Translations under genes and position numbers: made by a program
In this document: positions 32,331-44,003 of the stretch, piece by piece
How the letters are laid out: each line of letters begins with the position of its first letter
Position numbering within the stretch: the first letter of the stretch is position 1
Notes under the pieces: generated by a model
Database searches by the model: none
What the model was told of the DNA's origin: nothing
What the model saw: the letters and a program-made list of their open reading frames with translations, nothing else
DNA from: Plantago major
Lineage: Eukaryota > Streptophyta > Magnoliopsida > Lamiales > Plantaginaceae
Length of the DNA: 64,000 nucleotides
Assembly (NCBI GenBank): GCA_026545765.1
Contig: CM048841.1
Span: 95,127,352 to 95,191,351, forward strand
Direction: 5' to 3'

Positions 32331-32419
32331 GTATCCATCACTTGGTCTATATATAGTACTTCATTCCACATTCCAATTATTTTAAGACACTACTAATACT
32401 GTCACCTAGTGAGCTTGAA

Positions 32420-32614
32420 ATGGAAGGTGAAGATGGAACATCAGCCCCTTCAACACCTGTAACTCAGGGACTCCTGGCGCACCCTTGTAATTGGGTGCAT
32501 TCAGGCCCGAAAGAAACAACAACAGGCCGAGACGATCATCCCTCCTTAGTAACTGCAAAACTTGTTTTATTAATCAAGCATGGGCCTTGGAAGAAGGTTC
32601 CCAACTCCCTGTAG
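32420..32614 (+). CDS. Small hypothetical ORF (64 aa), unit 2 only
   Basis: ATG-initiated frame of 64 residues (MEGEDGTSAPSTPVTQG..) with better codon texture than its surroundings, 65 bp after a TCTATATATAG box. It has no domain I recognise, is acidic then basic, and shows no signal peptide or membrane segment. It is absent from unit 1 (replaced block) and unit 3 (deleted). It could be a captured gene fragment or chance. Confidence 0.25.
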   Translation: MEGEDGTSAPSTPVTQGLLAHPCNWVHSGPKETTTGRDDHPSLVTAKLVLLIKHGPWKKVPNSL

Positions 32615-33768
32615 CTTGTGCTTTGTCTCCTCCTCCAATCTCTCTAGCAAGATAGGTGTGTACATCAGTACATGTAGTAATATGTTCTTCGAATGGTCAA
32701 GTTTGTTTTTTCGATGTACATTTCGATTTTAAGATGATAAGTGCCAGTAGTAATGAATCAATTGTTCAATTTGATGAAAATCAGGTCGGAGCAGAATTCT
32801 ACTAACCTTTTCTGGGACAGCAACTGCCACCGTGAATTAAAAGACGATGTTTATAAATGTATACTAGACATCTTCTTGTTTGATTTGTGAATCATGTTAT
32901 TGTCTTACTATATCTGTACTTCAGTTTAAGTAGATGCCGTGAGCTCATTGGGCTCAATTTTACAATCTGAATTGCATTCTCTGAAACTCTACTATTTACA
33001 GATGAATTGGTGAGTTTCACTTTCTCAAAATCAATTTCTCTCGTGATATAGAGCAATCGATCTTAACAAGAATATGATTGGATAGACCTAATAGCCAGTT
33101 GTGTTAAAAGCCACAATCAACACGAAAACGAGTAGTATCTCAAAAAAAAAAAAAAAAAAAACAAGTAACCATCATCAACTCTGAAAGTGGAGTAGGAACA
33201 TGAAAAATAAATGTATCAAATGCGTACGAACTTCAAAATATATGGTTTTTCATTACCATGCATCTACGATCCAAACATCAAGAACTTGATTTTTCATCGA
33301 TCCCACAAAAACAACCATCATATAGAAAAAAACATTTATGAATTAAATTTAGCCTTCAGGTTTGATGTTTGCATCGACGATTTTAACCTCACCATGAAGC
33401 TGGGGAGTACTGGGGAGGCATTGACGTGCCAGGCAACATGCGGTGCAAAATTGGATGCAAGAATTTGTATTATCTTCCTTTAGTATTCCTTCTCATATAT
33501 AGTTTCTCAATGGAACTCATGATGTGTTATTCCAAGCTATTTTGCAGTGAAATATAGTAATTCGAGTTATTTGACTAATATGGTACAAGAATACCTACAA
33601 GTTTGTCTTGAATACGTCTATAGTAGAACTTTTACCTTGACAAATTGCAAACCTCGAGTCTTATACAATCGACAAATTACTAATCGCTGCAAAAACAAAT
33701 TTTGAACTAATATGTGGCCAAAATACGTTGGTTTAAGGATGTCGCTTGTCACGTATAGTGTGACACGC

Positions 33769-33772
<4 letters not shown>
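32615..33772. other. Unit-2-only spacer, nothing firm recognised
   Basis: The part before 33615 is deleted in unit 3. It contains a run of 19 A (33143-33161) preceded by AGTATCTC, as at the 3' end of a retroposed sequence, but no matching source or target duplication is seen. The open stretch at 33211-33483 has no domain. Confidence 0.35.

Positions 33773-33833
<61 letters not shown>
33773..33833. repeat. (TA)n microsatellite before Helitron 1, unit 2
   Basis: About 30 TA steps ending in TATTATAAG, directly before the candidate Helitron 5' end. The unit 3 counterpart (52877-52964) is about 45% longer. Confidence 0.96.
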
Positions 33834-33838
<5 letters not shown>

Positions 33839-33839
33839 G

Positions 33840-34686
33840 TCTATTATAAGAGAGTAAGTTGCTCAAGTTTGGTACCAAGTGAATGGACCATTTTACCCTT
33901 AATGAATTTTTGATTTTCCAACTCCTTCAAAGGTGTTTCTTGTCAAATGCTAAAAGTGAATAGTAATTTTTGTTCTAATGTTGTAGAGTACTAATTAGGA
34001 GATAGATGTAAGAGTTTCTTCCGCTTCTTTATTGGAAATTGTTGCAAACTTAATTTCGATTTATTGTTTATTTCATTGTTAGATAAAACCTCATTTATAG
34101 TTGGTATGTGTATCATGCACATTGGTGATTTAATGCAAAATTTTAATATGTTTTTCTATAAAATATAATTTATTTAATGTAAAACATTGATGTTATCAAG
34201 TAAAAAAAACCTCCAATATTTTTATAGAGAAAGTCTCCTGATAGACGGTCTCTATATCACGTATCTATAGATGGACCTGTATATCAAGAAAACCATCGAT
34301 TTTGTTAATCAAAACGTCTATGTTATCAACATTTGTGCCTTTTCATATTAAAAAAAAAAACATATTTTGTTAACTACATAGACGTTTTGATTAATAACAT
34401 TGATGATTTTGTAAATAACATAGGTCCATCTCTAAAGACCGTACCTCTAGAGACGTTTTTTTTTACAGTAAGGCTCTGTTCTTTTCGTCTGAACAGAACA
34501 GAATAGAACTGAACTGAAATTAATGAGTTTTCAGATAAAGAACATAGCCTAAGTCTGTAACACTCATATTTCCTATCAATTTTTGTCAGTTTATAAGATC
34601 TCTTCCCCATGGAATTATGTTAATTGTTTTTATAAAAATACTCACATAATATTATAAAGTGTACTTGCAAGCTTAGCGGTATGTTC

Positions 34687-34693
<7 letters not shown>
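33840..34693 (+). mobile_element. Short non-autonomous Helitron (Helitron 1), unit 2
   Basis: The 5' end TCTATTATAAGAGAGTAA matches the start of Helitron 2 (34789), including the downstream TTTGGTACCAAGTGAATG motif. The 3' end is degraded here (AGCTTAGCGG..TTCTCACTAT), but the unit 3 copy has a full hairpin and CTAG end at the same place. The 5' boundary is inferred because similarity between the two elements extends a few bases to the left. It contains a GAGACGGTCTCT-type MITE. No helicase is encoded. Confidence 0.58.
34231..34470. mobile_element. MITE with GACGGTCTCT terminus inside Helitron 1, unit 2
   Basis: AAGTCTCCTGATAGACGGTC on the left and CCGTACCTCTAGAGACG on the right, with an internally complementary AACGTCTATGTTATCAACAT / ACTACATAGACGTTTTGATT. 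Same family as 14382-14588; the right terminus is diverged, so the end is approximate. Confidence 0.6.

Positions 34694-34773
<80 letters not shown>
34692..34773. repeat. (TA)n microsatellite between Helitron 1 and Helitron 2, unit 2
   Basis: About 41 TA steps followed by GAGAGAGAGATAAG. It starts at the 3' terminus of Helitron 1 and ends just before the 5' end of Helitron 2. In unit 3 it is 57 bp (53826-53882) and lacks the GA run. Confidence 0.95.
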
Positions 34774-34784
<11 letters not shown>

Positions 34785-35383
34785 TAAGTCTATCTATTAT
34801 AAGAGAGTAAACTTTGAAGGTTTTGGTACCAAGTGAATGTACCAATATGCCCTTTAAAATGAAAGTTGTAATTGACTGTTTAACGCTTATTACTGAACCA
34901 CGTTTAATATCTTTCCGGCTTTCCTGTTTGAAACAGGCGCTTTGGATTCTTTGACATGTTCTTGACTCTCTTTTCTCAAGCTAGAAACTGACGGGAGTTG
35001 AAGGGGTTTAATGTTTGTTCCCCATCAATGTTTATACATGTGCGCTTCAGGTGTTGATGGTTTGTTATTATAGCCAGCCCTTCATATCCTCTCTTTGTCT
35101 ATGCCCCCATCCCAATCAGGTGAAATGAATTTATGATCGACGTTCATGTATAAATTCTCTTTTCGTTACCCTCTATACAGATTTTTGTTTGTTGTGCCCT
35201 CCATCTTTTTGTTAGATGTCCTTTGTGTTATTAGTGAATTGCAAATTCTTACAACACTGGGTTCATTTCTGTGTCGATTCAGGTAAGTGTTTGAGTTTTC
35301 ATTTTAGTTGCTTTACAAATTCTATTTCTGATCAGATGTATTCGTCAAGTTTCAGTGTATCAAACTCTCATAGAATCCATATA

Positions 35384-35990
35384 TTTGAATTCCTCGTGAC
35401 AAGTTAATCCATAAACACCAATCTTGAATACTATTATTAATTAAATAAATTATTTTATCTATTAAAATAAAATATAAATTTATTAAATAAGATAAATGAA
35501 ATACTGACATTTTAAAAATAGAGTATTTATTAAATTAATTCAGACTACGTGGAATTAGTTGCATTTTCAATCAGTATATACATATTTCACAGTTTATTTT
35601 TGGTATATTGGCTGCATATATAATTTTTATGAAATCTCATATAACTTTATCTACAAAAATCCAAAAAATATATTGAACATATATTTGAATTCCCCGTGAC
35701 AAAACGAATCCATAGACACCAATCTTGAATACTACTATTCATTAAATAAACTATATTATTTATTAAAATAAAATATAAATTTACTAAATATGATAAAATG
35801 AAATAATTAAATTTAAAAAATAGAGCATTTATTAAATTAATTCAATCCTACGTGGAATTTTGTGGAATTAATCGCATTTTCAACCAGTATATATTTCACT
35901 GTTTATTTTTTGTATGTTGACTGCATATATAGTTTTTATTAAGTCTCATATAAATTTATTTACAGAACTCCGAAAAATATTTATGTTTAT
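35384..35990. repeat. ~300-bp AT-rich direct repeat, two adjacent copies, unit 2
   Basis: GAATTCCTCGTGACAAG..CCAATCTTGAATACTATTA..AAATTATAAATT-like DNA at 35390 recurs at 35690 with GAATTCCCCGTGACAAAACG. A third partial copy is at 37340-37530 (GAATTCGCCGTGACAAGACG). Unit 3 has the same three copies (about 54491, 54794 and 56531). Non-coding. Confidence 0.8.
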
Positions 35991-36186
35991 ATTAATAGAT
36001 ATTTATATTTTCATTTAATATATAATAGATATTTATATTTTCAATTATACATTTTGATTCGACGGTTGAGCAAATTCCGAATAGGGGGAGAGAATTTTGT
36101 TGCATAAAGTTTTGCCAGGTTAAACGTGAGGAACTGAGGCTAATGTTTTAGCGCTTAGATTATCAACTGGGTGTTCTTATATAATA

Positions 36187-36409
36187 CTCCCTCCATCCCA
36201 GTTTCATTTACCCGTATTCATTTTTTGGTCCGTCCAAATTCAATTACCCATTCATTTAATGGAAAATATCTCTCCTACTTTATTCACCATCTCTCATACT
36301 TTATTTACTATTTCATACTTTATTCAATCTATTTCCTACCATCTTTCTTACTTTATTTAATTTTTCTTAAAACTTCGTGTCTACGGGTAATTGAAACCGG
36401 ATGTATGAG
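36187..36409. mobile_element. Stowaway-type MITE, unit 2 (right end degraded)
   Basis: Left terminus CTCCCTCCATCCCAGTTTCA with flanking TA. The arm ATTTACCCGTA pairs with ACGGGTAATTGAAACCGG near the right end. The last bases read ATGTATGAG where unit 3 has the expected GACAGAAGGAG. It is the same insertion in both units, so the degradation occurred after duplication, or is an assembly error. Confidence 0.82.
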
Positions 36410-37339
36410 TATAATATAATATAATATAATATATAAAGTTGATGAGCTAAACCCACCAGATTCATTCAAATTCCATCCATCCTACGTGAAATTTTGATTC
36501 TATGGCTAGCGATGCGAATAGGGAACATAATAGTGTTGTTGCTAAGATCATGTAAGCAATGTTATTTGGTGACAAAATTTATGTCTTATGGTTCTTGAAA
36601 ATGCGGAAGGTTTGCCACCAAATTAATAACTAAATTTGTTCGAAATTTTGAGTGACAACATGTAGTAATTGATAGGATTTTCTTTGGTGATTAAATTTCT
36701 TAAATCGACAAATTTTGCTTTGCCCTTTGTTTCACTTTTTCAAAGAAATTCGTGTATTTGATGAAAAATTTTGTTCTATATCTTTCACTATTAAATTTAA
36801 ACTACCTATACAAATCATTAATCATTTATCTCCATCTTCATGCCCGATATTGATTATCTCTTTGTATTAATAAAGAAAAATCAGTTTGTCTTATTTTTTT
36901 ATGATTTATTTTTTTACGTTTCAATTGGTGTTTCTCCAATTATGGAGGATGGTCCAAGCATAAAAGAAGTAGAAAAGTACTGAATAATATACTTATTTAA
37001 GTTATACTAGTTATCATGATAATAATTAAGTTTGAGTGTACATCTTCAACAAAATTAAAACATTTCGATATAATAGATAGATGTTGATGAAGTGGATTAT
37101 ATACTCTAAAGACAATACTAAGCTAATCCAAGCTTACAAGAATGGAACTTATACAACCTTATACCATTCCCAATGGTCACAGTGATGGCCGTGAATAGTG
37201 GCATCCGTGAGCCACGACTGAAACGACGAAAAAATCTTGAAAAATCATGTCCAATGGGTCATGGCCACGACCCTGAATAGTGTTTTTAATAGATTATTAT
37301 TATTATTATTATTAATTTTAATTAAATAAATTATTTCAT

Positions 37340-37530
37340 TCACTAAAATAAAATATTAATCTCATATAACTTTATCTACAAAAATTCAAAAAATATTTTG
37401 ACATATATTTGAATTCGCCGTGACAAGACGAATCTATAGACACCATTAATCTTGAATACTATTATTAATTAAATAAATTGTTTTATTCATTAAAATAAAA
37501 TATAAATTTATTGAATAAGATAAAATGAAA
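37340..37530. repeat. Third, partial copy of the ~300-bp AT-rich repeat, unit 2
   Basis: TCATATAACTTTATCTACAA, then GAATTCGCCGTGACAAGACG and AATACTATTATTAATTAAAT, as in the copies at 35384-35990, separated from them by 1.4 kb that includes the MITE. Confidence 0.7.
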
Positions 37531-37675
37531 TAATGGAATTTTAAAAATTAAAACGACTCATTAAAACACATTATAAATAATTAACGTAGCATCAAGCGTT
37601 CAAAAAGATACTCATCTTAAATAGTTTAGCATCAAACATTCTGGACAAACTAAAATATACGATTATTTTGATTCG

Positions 37676-37678
<3 letters not shown>

Positions 37679-37732
<54 letters not shown>
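37679..37732. repeat. (TA)n microsatellite, unit 2 distal
   Basis: About 27 TA steps after GATTCGCCT. The unit 3 equivalent (56798-56887) is 90 bp. Confidence 0.95.
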
Positions 37733-37734
<2 letters not shown>

Positions 37735-38859
37735 ATACGACCATACCATTTGTGCACTTTCGGTTATTCTGGGCACTTTCGTATATTTTTCTACTATATT
37801 CTAAAGTTGATAGTTTACTTTAAAGCACACATGATCCGCATGTGCATAAATGATACTTGGACTTTCTAATTACCCGGACATTTTTCTAATACAAATTTAA
37901 TGTAAAAAGAAATTCATTTTAAGTTGTATTAACTCTACGTTTCTTTTTATTTTTGAATTTAGGTTTCGACTTTTCTCTAAATACTTATGTATGAAAGATA
38001 ATGAATAGTCGTAGGAGATAGTGAATAAAGTAGAAGAGGTGAGAAGGTAAAGAATAAAGTAATAAATTAATTTTCAATTTTTAGGCATGTGAAGATGAGA
38101 TTAATCCATCCATATATTATAAAGACCAATTTTTATTATCAATTCTAGCTATAGTACTTTGACCTCAAATCAATGTGATAAATTCTTTCATTTTTTTAGA
38201 TTAAAAAATTACAAAACAATTATAATCAGAGTAAATTTATTTTTGATGTCAAGTTAATGCGTATTTGGTTCTGTTACCTTTACAATTTTAATCTAATTTT
38301 GGTTACATAATTCTGCAAATGATATTCAACTTTGTAACTATTTATAAATGTAATCAATCAAATCTTCTAAATCCCATAATTTCATCAAAATCGCCACCCA
38401 CACATTGATTTTCTCAATGGGCATGAATCCAGATAGGAGGACCTTTGGATCTATGCTTGACATAGTCCCTTCAACCGATCTTCTAATTATGTTCTATGAA
38501 TCGTGTACTAGACTGCTCTTTTCAGTTCCAGAAGAGAGAAGAGACACACGTGAGCTACTTGGTGTGGTGTTGATCTTTACATGTCTATCAACAACATTTT
38601 ACATGTGAAGACTTTCAATTTCATTTTCTTTATGTATAAGATTCGATCGGTAGGAGGAGGTATAAGGTTTCTCTTCTCTACGGTCTCTGGCTGGAAGGAG
38701 TGGTTCTATCCAACCCGAATTTCAACCCCGTTCGAAATAATGATGTTCAGGTCCGGTCAGGTATATACTCGAACCTGTTACAAACCTTTGTTACAAGACC
38801 CGACCGCAATATTTTATGATTAAGTTAGTAAAAAACTACATTTTTTCCCAGAAGTGGAA

Positions 38860-39270
38860 TCTGCATATACTCTCTAGGCGGGAAAACTCTCTTCTTCGAT
38901 CTTCTCTCTACTTTCTTGATACATAACGGGCATGGGGGATCTGATACTCTCTAGGTGGGGAAACTCTCTTAGATCTTCTCTCTACTTTCCTGATCTCCAT
39001 AACGAGCTGGAGTGGGGGGGGGGGTCCGGCAGTTACATTCTAGGTGGGGAAACTCTCTTCTATCTTTTCTTTACTTTCTTCATCCATAACGGGCCCGAGG
39101 GGGGGGGGGGGGAGGCAACCGTACCATGTGAAATTATGTTCGTAGAATAATAATTTGGTGGGGTGACGCATACCACCGCGGGGTTGCTGGGAACCGGTGG
39201 GTTGGAAAAAACAACTGTAACATGTGAAATTACGTTTGTATAATATTTTTGTGTGTGTGTGTAGTGGGGT
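38860..39270. repeat. Tandem repeats with poly-G runs, unit 2
   Basis: Same arrangement as 16810-17190. G-runs occur at about 39014-39025 and 39098-39111, the second of 14 G followed by AGG. A (GT)n run (39250-39262) is longer than in unit 1. Confidence 0.8.
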
Positions 39271-39625
39271 GACCACATATCACCGCGAGATTGTTGGGAC
39301 AACCCTATTGATTGTGTTGTATACTTTTGTATTTTATTTTGGTTCCGTTTGAGGGATAGATTTTTTTGTAAAAAAACATGTACATGTTACTAATTAACAA
39401 GTCGGGTACGGTAGAAACCTATTTTTACATTTTCTATAGTTAATATTAATAAACACTCAATGATATAATATTGGATGAAGAATGACTACCGACCGACATC
39501 ACGACCAACGTTGTCTACAAGGAATTTTAACTATCTTATTTTCTCGATTAATTTATTTAATCCTCAAATTTCTATTTATTATTAAAAGTAAACTATAACG
39601 TGGCATCGCCACGGGTTAGTACTAG

Positions 39626-40519
39626 TATTACAAAGAAAACTAAGACAAGAACCTGTATTAGAAGGTCTTAAAGCTAGTTACTCACCCTTAAATATTACTA
39701 TAAAATTATATACACAAATATCACAAGTAAGTGTTAGTCTCGTTCCCCTAATTTGTCCACATAACTAAAATATTAAGTGTATGTTTGGGTAAGAACTAAA
39801 TTCAGAAAAACCGGATTAAAACACCTAAATTTTAACATAACTCAAGGTTTTGATTCTATACGAAACACTCCTAGGGATCATACCACGACTTACCAAGTGT
39901 TAGGGGGTTCATCTAATTTTCACCCGTTTAACGTTAGACTGTCCAACCAAGTTATTCTTGAAAGCAAAACAAACAAGAACATAATATATAAGTGATATGA
40001 TCAAATTAGAAATACCAATAAACAGCTAGAAACAAACTTGAGCTGTATCAAATTTTATATTTTCTAAAATAGAAGTCTAGTTTAAGTTAATTAGGTGTCC
40101 AGTATCAACAAAATGATCATCCAGAAATATTAAAGTAATAAAAGTTAGAACTTCACATGTAGTGATCAAATAACTTACCCAGCAAGGATAAGTCATGCAA
40201 GCAAGAGTTTCTTGTCTGAGACAATTTATCAAACAGTTAGCGTGCACAAAGTGTTCTTGCTAATCATAAATTCCCAAATATGCTTGAACATGGCTTCAAC
40301 AAAAAAACAAAGACGATAACAAAAAAAATTAGTGAACATGAAATATTATGGAGATCAAGGTCAATTATCTTCCATGTCACATGAAACACGCCTGAAATAG
40401 CTTTTAAGATGAGGTGATCCAAAATACACCATAGCATTGAACACATGGATAAGTCATCCAAGATTTTGGGAAAAATAGAATTGAATTGAGAAATTTCTAT
40501 CTTGTACCTGAAAGATGAC
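39626..40519. other. Shared spacer, unit 2, unclassified
   Basis: Equivalent of 17545-18439, nearly identical. No feature recognised. Confidence 0.4.
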
Positions 40520-40853
40520 CGAGAGATATCGATTAAGTGACATTGCTAAAAATGGCACTATTTCAAATGTTGCTAAATCTCACTTTTGATGTAGTGACCC
40601 TTCTTGAGTGCCACTATATCTATTAAATTTTAATTAATATACACAATTTTAATAAAATGATCTAGTGACACTTCATTAAAGTATCATTGATTCTCATTTT
40701 AGTGACATGTCATGTAAAATGCTACCATCCCTCATGTCATTAAACCTTACCCTTATCGTAGTGTCACACATTTGTTTATCAGCAACATTTCACTTAAATG
40801 CCACCGGTATAAGTGTGACTAATGCTTGTTTTTTGTTGTAGTGGATTTTTCAA
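40520..40853. mobile_element. CACTA-type element end, unit 2
   Basis: Copy of 18440-18773, same terminus (complement CACTACAACAAAAAAC) at 40853 next to the gene B upstream region. Confidence 0.6.
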
Positions 40854-42318
40854 TTTGGAAGGTCGTAATAGCAAGTAGCAGGTGTAAAGATCGAATCCCG
40901 TTCTAGGCAAAAACAGTGATTTTCTTCGTATGGAACATGAAGAAAAATCATGCGCATGTCACCGCCTGATCATTACAAATTAAATTTTAGAGTTGACTTT
41001 TGCCATATATATATATACATACAAAGAAAAACTAATGTGGTCGAATAAATAGAATATGGACGAAATTTTCAACCCGAGTACATGAATTATCACATCACAA
41101 CATAGTAAAGATTCAAATTTTTGTCAACCTAGCATAGTTGTTGGACTAACCGTTATGTGCCCGCGTAAAGATTCAAATTCTTGGTCAATCAATATCATAT
41201 AAAATTATAGCCCCCGTAAAGCGCTTGAGTATGCATTGCCTCGTCCCATAAGTGAATTTGGGTGATCTATATGTCGTTGTCATGATGAATAGAATGGATT
41301 GCACACGGTATGCATGTAGAAGAACATCGATTTTCAATTTCCAGATTCAATCCGACGAGAAATTGAAGAAAACTAAACATATATCAAATAGAAATGTAAA
41401 ATAAGCAAGGCGCATATATACATCTGAACACTATATATACCTCATGATTAGTCTAGCTTGACGTATTATATACTCTCAGTCTCACTCCTCCATATAGATA
41501 AACAGTGGATTTGTGCCAAAACAACAACAAAGCAAGACAAGATTAATAATCAGCAGGTATGCTATATCATGGCCATTCTCTCTAGATATATGTGGTGGAT
41601 TTTTAAATGTTGATCGACCATTCTAATAAACCTGCTATATGTCTATAATATATGTACACACCACACATATGATCACCTGAAAATGGCGTTTTAATTTTGC
41701 AAGCTTTTGATGGTTTTGTATATTCTTGAATGATTGTCTTGTGGTTATCTTAATTGTATGTGATCCCTATGACTTGTTTAATTAGATCTTTGTGAGTTTC
41801 CTATATTTAATTTTATGTGTTTATCATCTTTTGAAAGAACCATCACATGTGCTTGATCCAAATTTGATACATTTGATGATAAAAAAAAAGCCTGAAATTT
41901 GAATTCTACTAGTTTTTTTGGGGCATTAGTTGGTGTAAATTCTCCCTTGGTGGGTTGTAAATCTAGATGGTTTGGGTGTTGTGTTAGTGCATTTGTAATT
42001 AATGGCTTTCGAAAGTTTTAAGTTAGAGTTTTAATTATGCTTTTACATTGAAATGGTGTGCTAAAGTTTCGATTTCTTTTTGTCGTTTAAGAAAAACCAT
42101 TAAGTTAGAGTTTATGCGCTATTTTATTGTAATGATTTGTGAAACTTATACGATTGTTTTTTGTATTTTGATGTTTACAAAAAAAATTAAGTTGGAATTT
42201 TCAATCCTTTATGGAAAATGAATTTATCAGTTCACATAGGCATCTAATAATGTGTTCTTGCTGAATGTTTTCATACTTGTATGTTGTTTGTTCATTAATG
42301 TATCAGCACTCTACAAAC
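40854..42318 (+). promoter_or_regulatory. Gene B upstream region and leader intron, unit 2
   Basis: Contains the short (TA)n tract, the empty hAT-2 site (ATTATCAC), a TATA-like box with two C lost (CACTATATATACCTC), the leader donor CAGCAG|GTATGC near 41557 and the acceptor TATCAG|CACTC at about 42306. Confidence 0.6.
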
Positions 42319-43131
42319 ATGAAGACAAGGAGTCAAACTAAAAGATCAAAACACGTGGAAGATCGACTCTGATTTGCCAGAGGATGTCGTGAACCGCATT
42401 CTATCTCTCATGCCCATCAAAGATGCGGTGAGGACCAGTGTTTTGTCAAAAAACTGGGAGTTCAAATGGACCTATATATCAATGGTGGATGTCAACGATA
42501 GAGTTTCTTATCTGGGGCAAACAAGTGAGATTTTCTTTTGGAAGAAGAGTACGATGGATGGATTTGTTGACTTTGTGGAACGACCAACTTTTCTTACGCG
42601 AATATTACAAGATTTTGTTTGGAAATGCAATCCCAATATGAATCAAGTCGCATATCTGGATGGATCAATGCACTATTGACGACCAAGGTTGATGTATCAA
42701 AGTATCTTATCGTCATGATGCTAACATTTCCATACCCAATAGTCTCCTCCATGTCACTTCTTTGAGGAAACTAAAACTCCATCTATCCCGCACTTTTCGA
42801 CTTCCTAGTATGAGTTTATTTCCCAACTTGAAGATCCTAAATCACAAGACCGTCAAAATTATTAACCAGTCATTGAGTAGTGACAGGGAGTCCCATTACG
42901 ATACACTGTCTCTAGCTTTCCCGGTGCTAGAAACATTCCAACTAATTGAGTGCAGATTTTTGAATGCAAAGATGGTGGAATTCGATGCCCGTCACTGTCT
43001 GTATTGATTCATGGTATAGCTGATCTTGATCAAGAGTACATGCCAAATGACTATTCAATTAAGATACTTAGCACAAAGCTTGTGCAGTTTAAATTTGATG
43101 GTAAAGTACATGTACAAGAGAATATTGTTTT
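42319..43131 (+). pseudogene. F-box gene B front, unit 2, frameshifted
   Basis: ATG at 42319 (MKTRSQTKRSKH) followed by a 2-base loss near 42369 (GACTCTGATT where unit 3 has GACTCAGCGATT), so the F-box (LPEDVVNRILSLMPIKDAVR) is out of frame with the ATG. Further shifts occur near 42593 (CTTACGCGAA), at the common position in the GTTGATGTATC segment (about 42690), near 42840 and at the common GATGCCCGTCAC site (about 42990). The LRR-like part is recognisable (LRKLKLHLSRTFRLPSMS, VLETFQLIECRF). Cut at 43131 by the zinc-finger element. Confidence 0.85.
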
Positions 43132-43876
43132 CGGGAGAATTGCACTTTTGGTCCTCTAACTCGACACCCTCTTCGATTTTGGTCCTACGAATTGACGAAT
43201 TAGCAAAGTTGGTCCTAAATCCGTATAAATACAGCCGAATTAGGTAAAAATTTGGGGAAAATTGGGGATCACTTTTGGTCCTATTGACATGACAGCCTAC
43301 ATGGCGATTTTTGTGGGCGAACTGACCAAGACGGACGAATTAGTCAACGAATTGGCGAACTGCACGACTTAAGAGGGATCAGAATCGGGAAAAATCCCGC
43401 CTAATTAAACACTATATCCCCAAATCGAAACCCTAGAATCATAAACCCTAGAACAAATCCCAAATTGAAAAGCAGAAACACGAAGAACAATTCCAAAATT
43501 CCCAAATTCGTCCTAACCCTAGTGAAATGGTGAGTCAAGGAAGCGGCACGTCCTCAGAGACTGAGTGGATGAACAAGTGCAATGAAGATTTCTTGTTTGA
43601 TCAGTTCAAATTCTGCCATTGTGAGCGTCACGTTGAGGAGGGTATTGATTTCAAGGATTTCCCAGGCCGTCGGTGCTCGAGGTGTGATAATTGGGTAAGT
43701 TTGGTTTCGATTTGGTTCAATGTGGTTTAATTTGGTTCGATTTGTGTTGTTGATTCTGCTTTTTCGCATAATGGCATCGTTTGTATGAATAGGACAGCAC
43801 AGGATGTGGATATTTCAAATGGCAAGATGAGCCATTGCCAGGGTGGCTACAAAGTGTGATAAGAGAGCTACATCAG
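43132..43876 (+). pseudogene. GRF zinc-finger gene, unit 2, 3' half deleted
   Basis: Element start GGGAGAATTGCAC at 43133, exon 1 43527-43694 (56 codons, identical layout to 21164-21331, with N20D-type single changes), intron, then exon 2 from 43793 with GCGYFKWQDEP..IRELHQ. The coding part then stops at ACATCAG (43870-43876), where 1,450 bp present in unit 1 are missing and the right arm of the Mutator-like element follows. The coiled coil and hydrophobic tail are gone; the fused frame continues only briefly. Confidence 0.75.
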
Positions 43877-44003
43877 TTTGAATCAAATTTGTGTTGAAAG
43901 TTCTTTGTCAGCCATTTTTTTGAAACATTGGAACTTAAGGGACAAACGTTGTATTGCGTGCGCCACACCCCCTATATTTTGGGACCATTGGTGCCTTTTT
44001 GCC
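43877..44003. mobile_element. Remnant of Mutator-like element right arm, unit 2/3 junction
   Basis: The last 127 bp of the right terminal repeat, ending ..CCATTGGTGCCTTTTTGCC. Its left arm and interior were removed in the deletion that truncated the zinc-finger gene. Confidence 0.8.

Larger units (their letters stand above)
34789..39625 (+). mobile_element. Candidate Helitron 2, unit 2
   Basis: 5' end TCTATCTATTATAAGAGAGT (tentative). The 3' end has hairpin CGTGGC-ATC-GCCACG, then GGTTAGTA and CTAG|T (39622-39625). Length is about 4.8 kb. It contains a Stowaway MITE, a ~300-bp repeat in three copies, a (TA)n tract and the G-run tandem repeats, but no Rep/helicase frame, so it is non-autonomous or a composite of older insertions. 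The open stretch 38405-38608 has no domain I can name. Confidence 0.5.
22193..43876. repeat. Tandem segmental-duplication unit 2
   Basis: Second unit, with the same module order as unit 1. It has the only uninterrupted gene A (29882-31416), a complete TRIM element, and a 6.2-kb block (about 32277-38520) that unit 1 lacks but unit 3 largely shares. Its right boundary with unit 3 is a deletion joint at 43871-43877, where the zinc-finger exon is fused to the right inverted repeat of the Mutator-like element. Confidence 0.93.

Noticed and set aside
38405-38608. 67-codon frame (MNPDRRTFGSMLDIV) that looked PPR-like
   Set aside because: Only one short segment resembles a repeat protein, the frame is broken in unit 3 by small losses, and it lies within the Helitron candidate.
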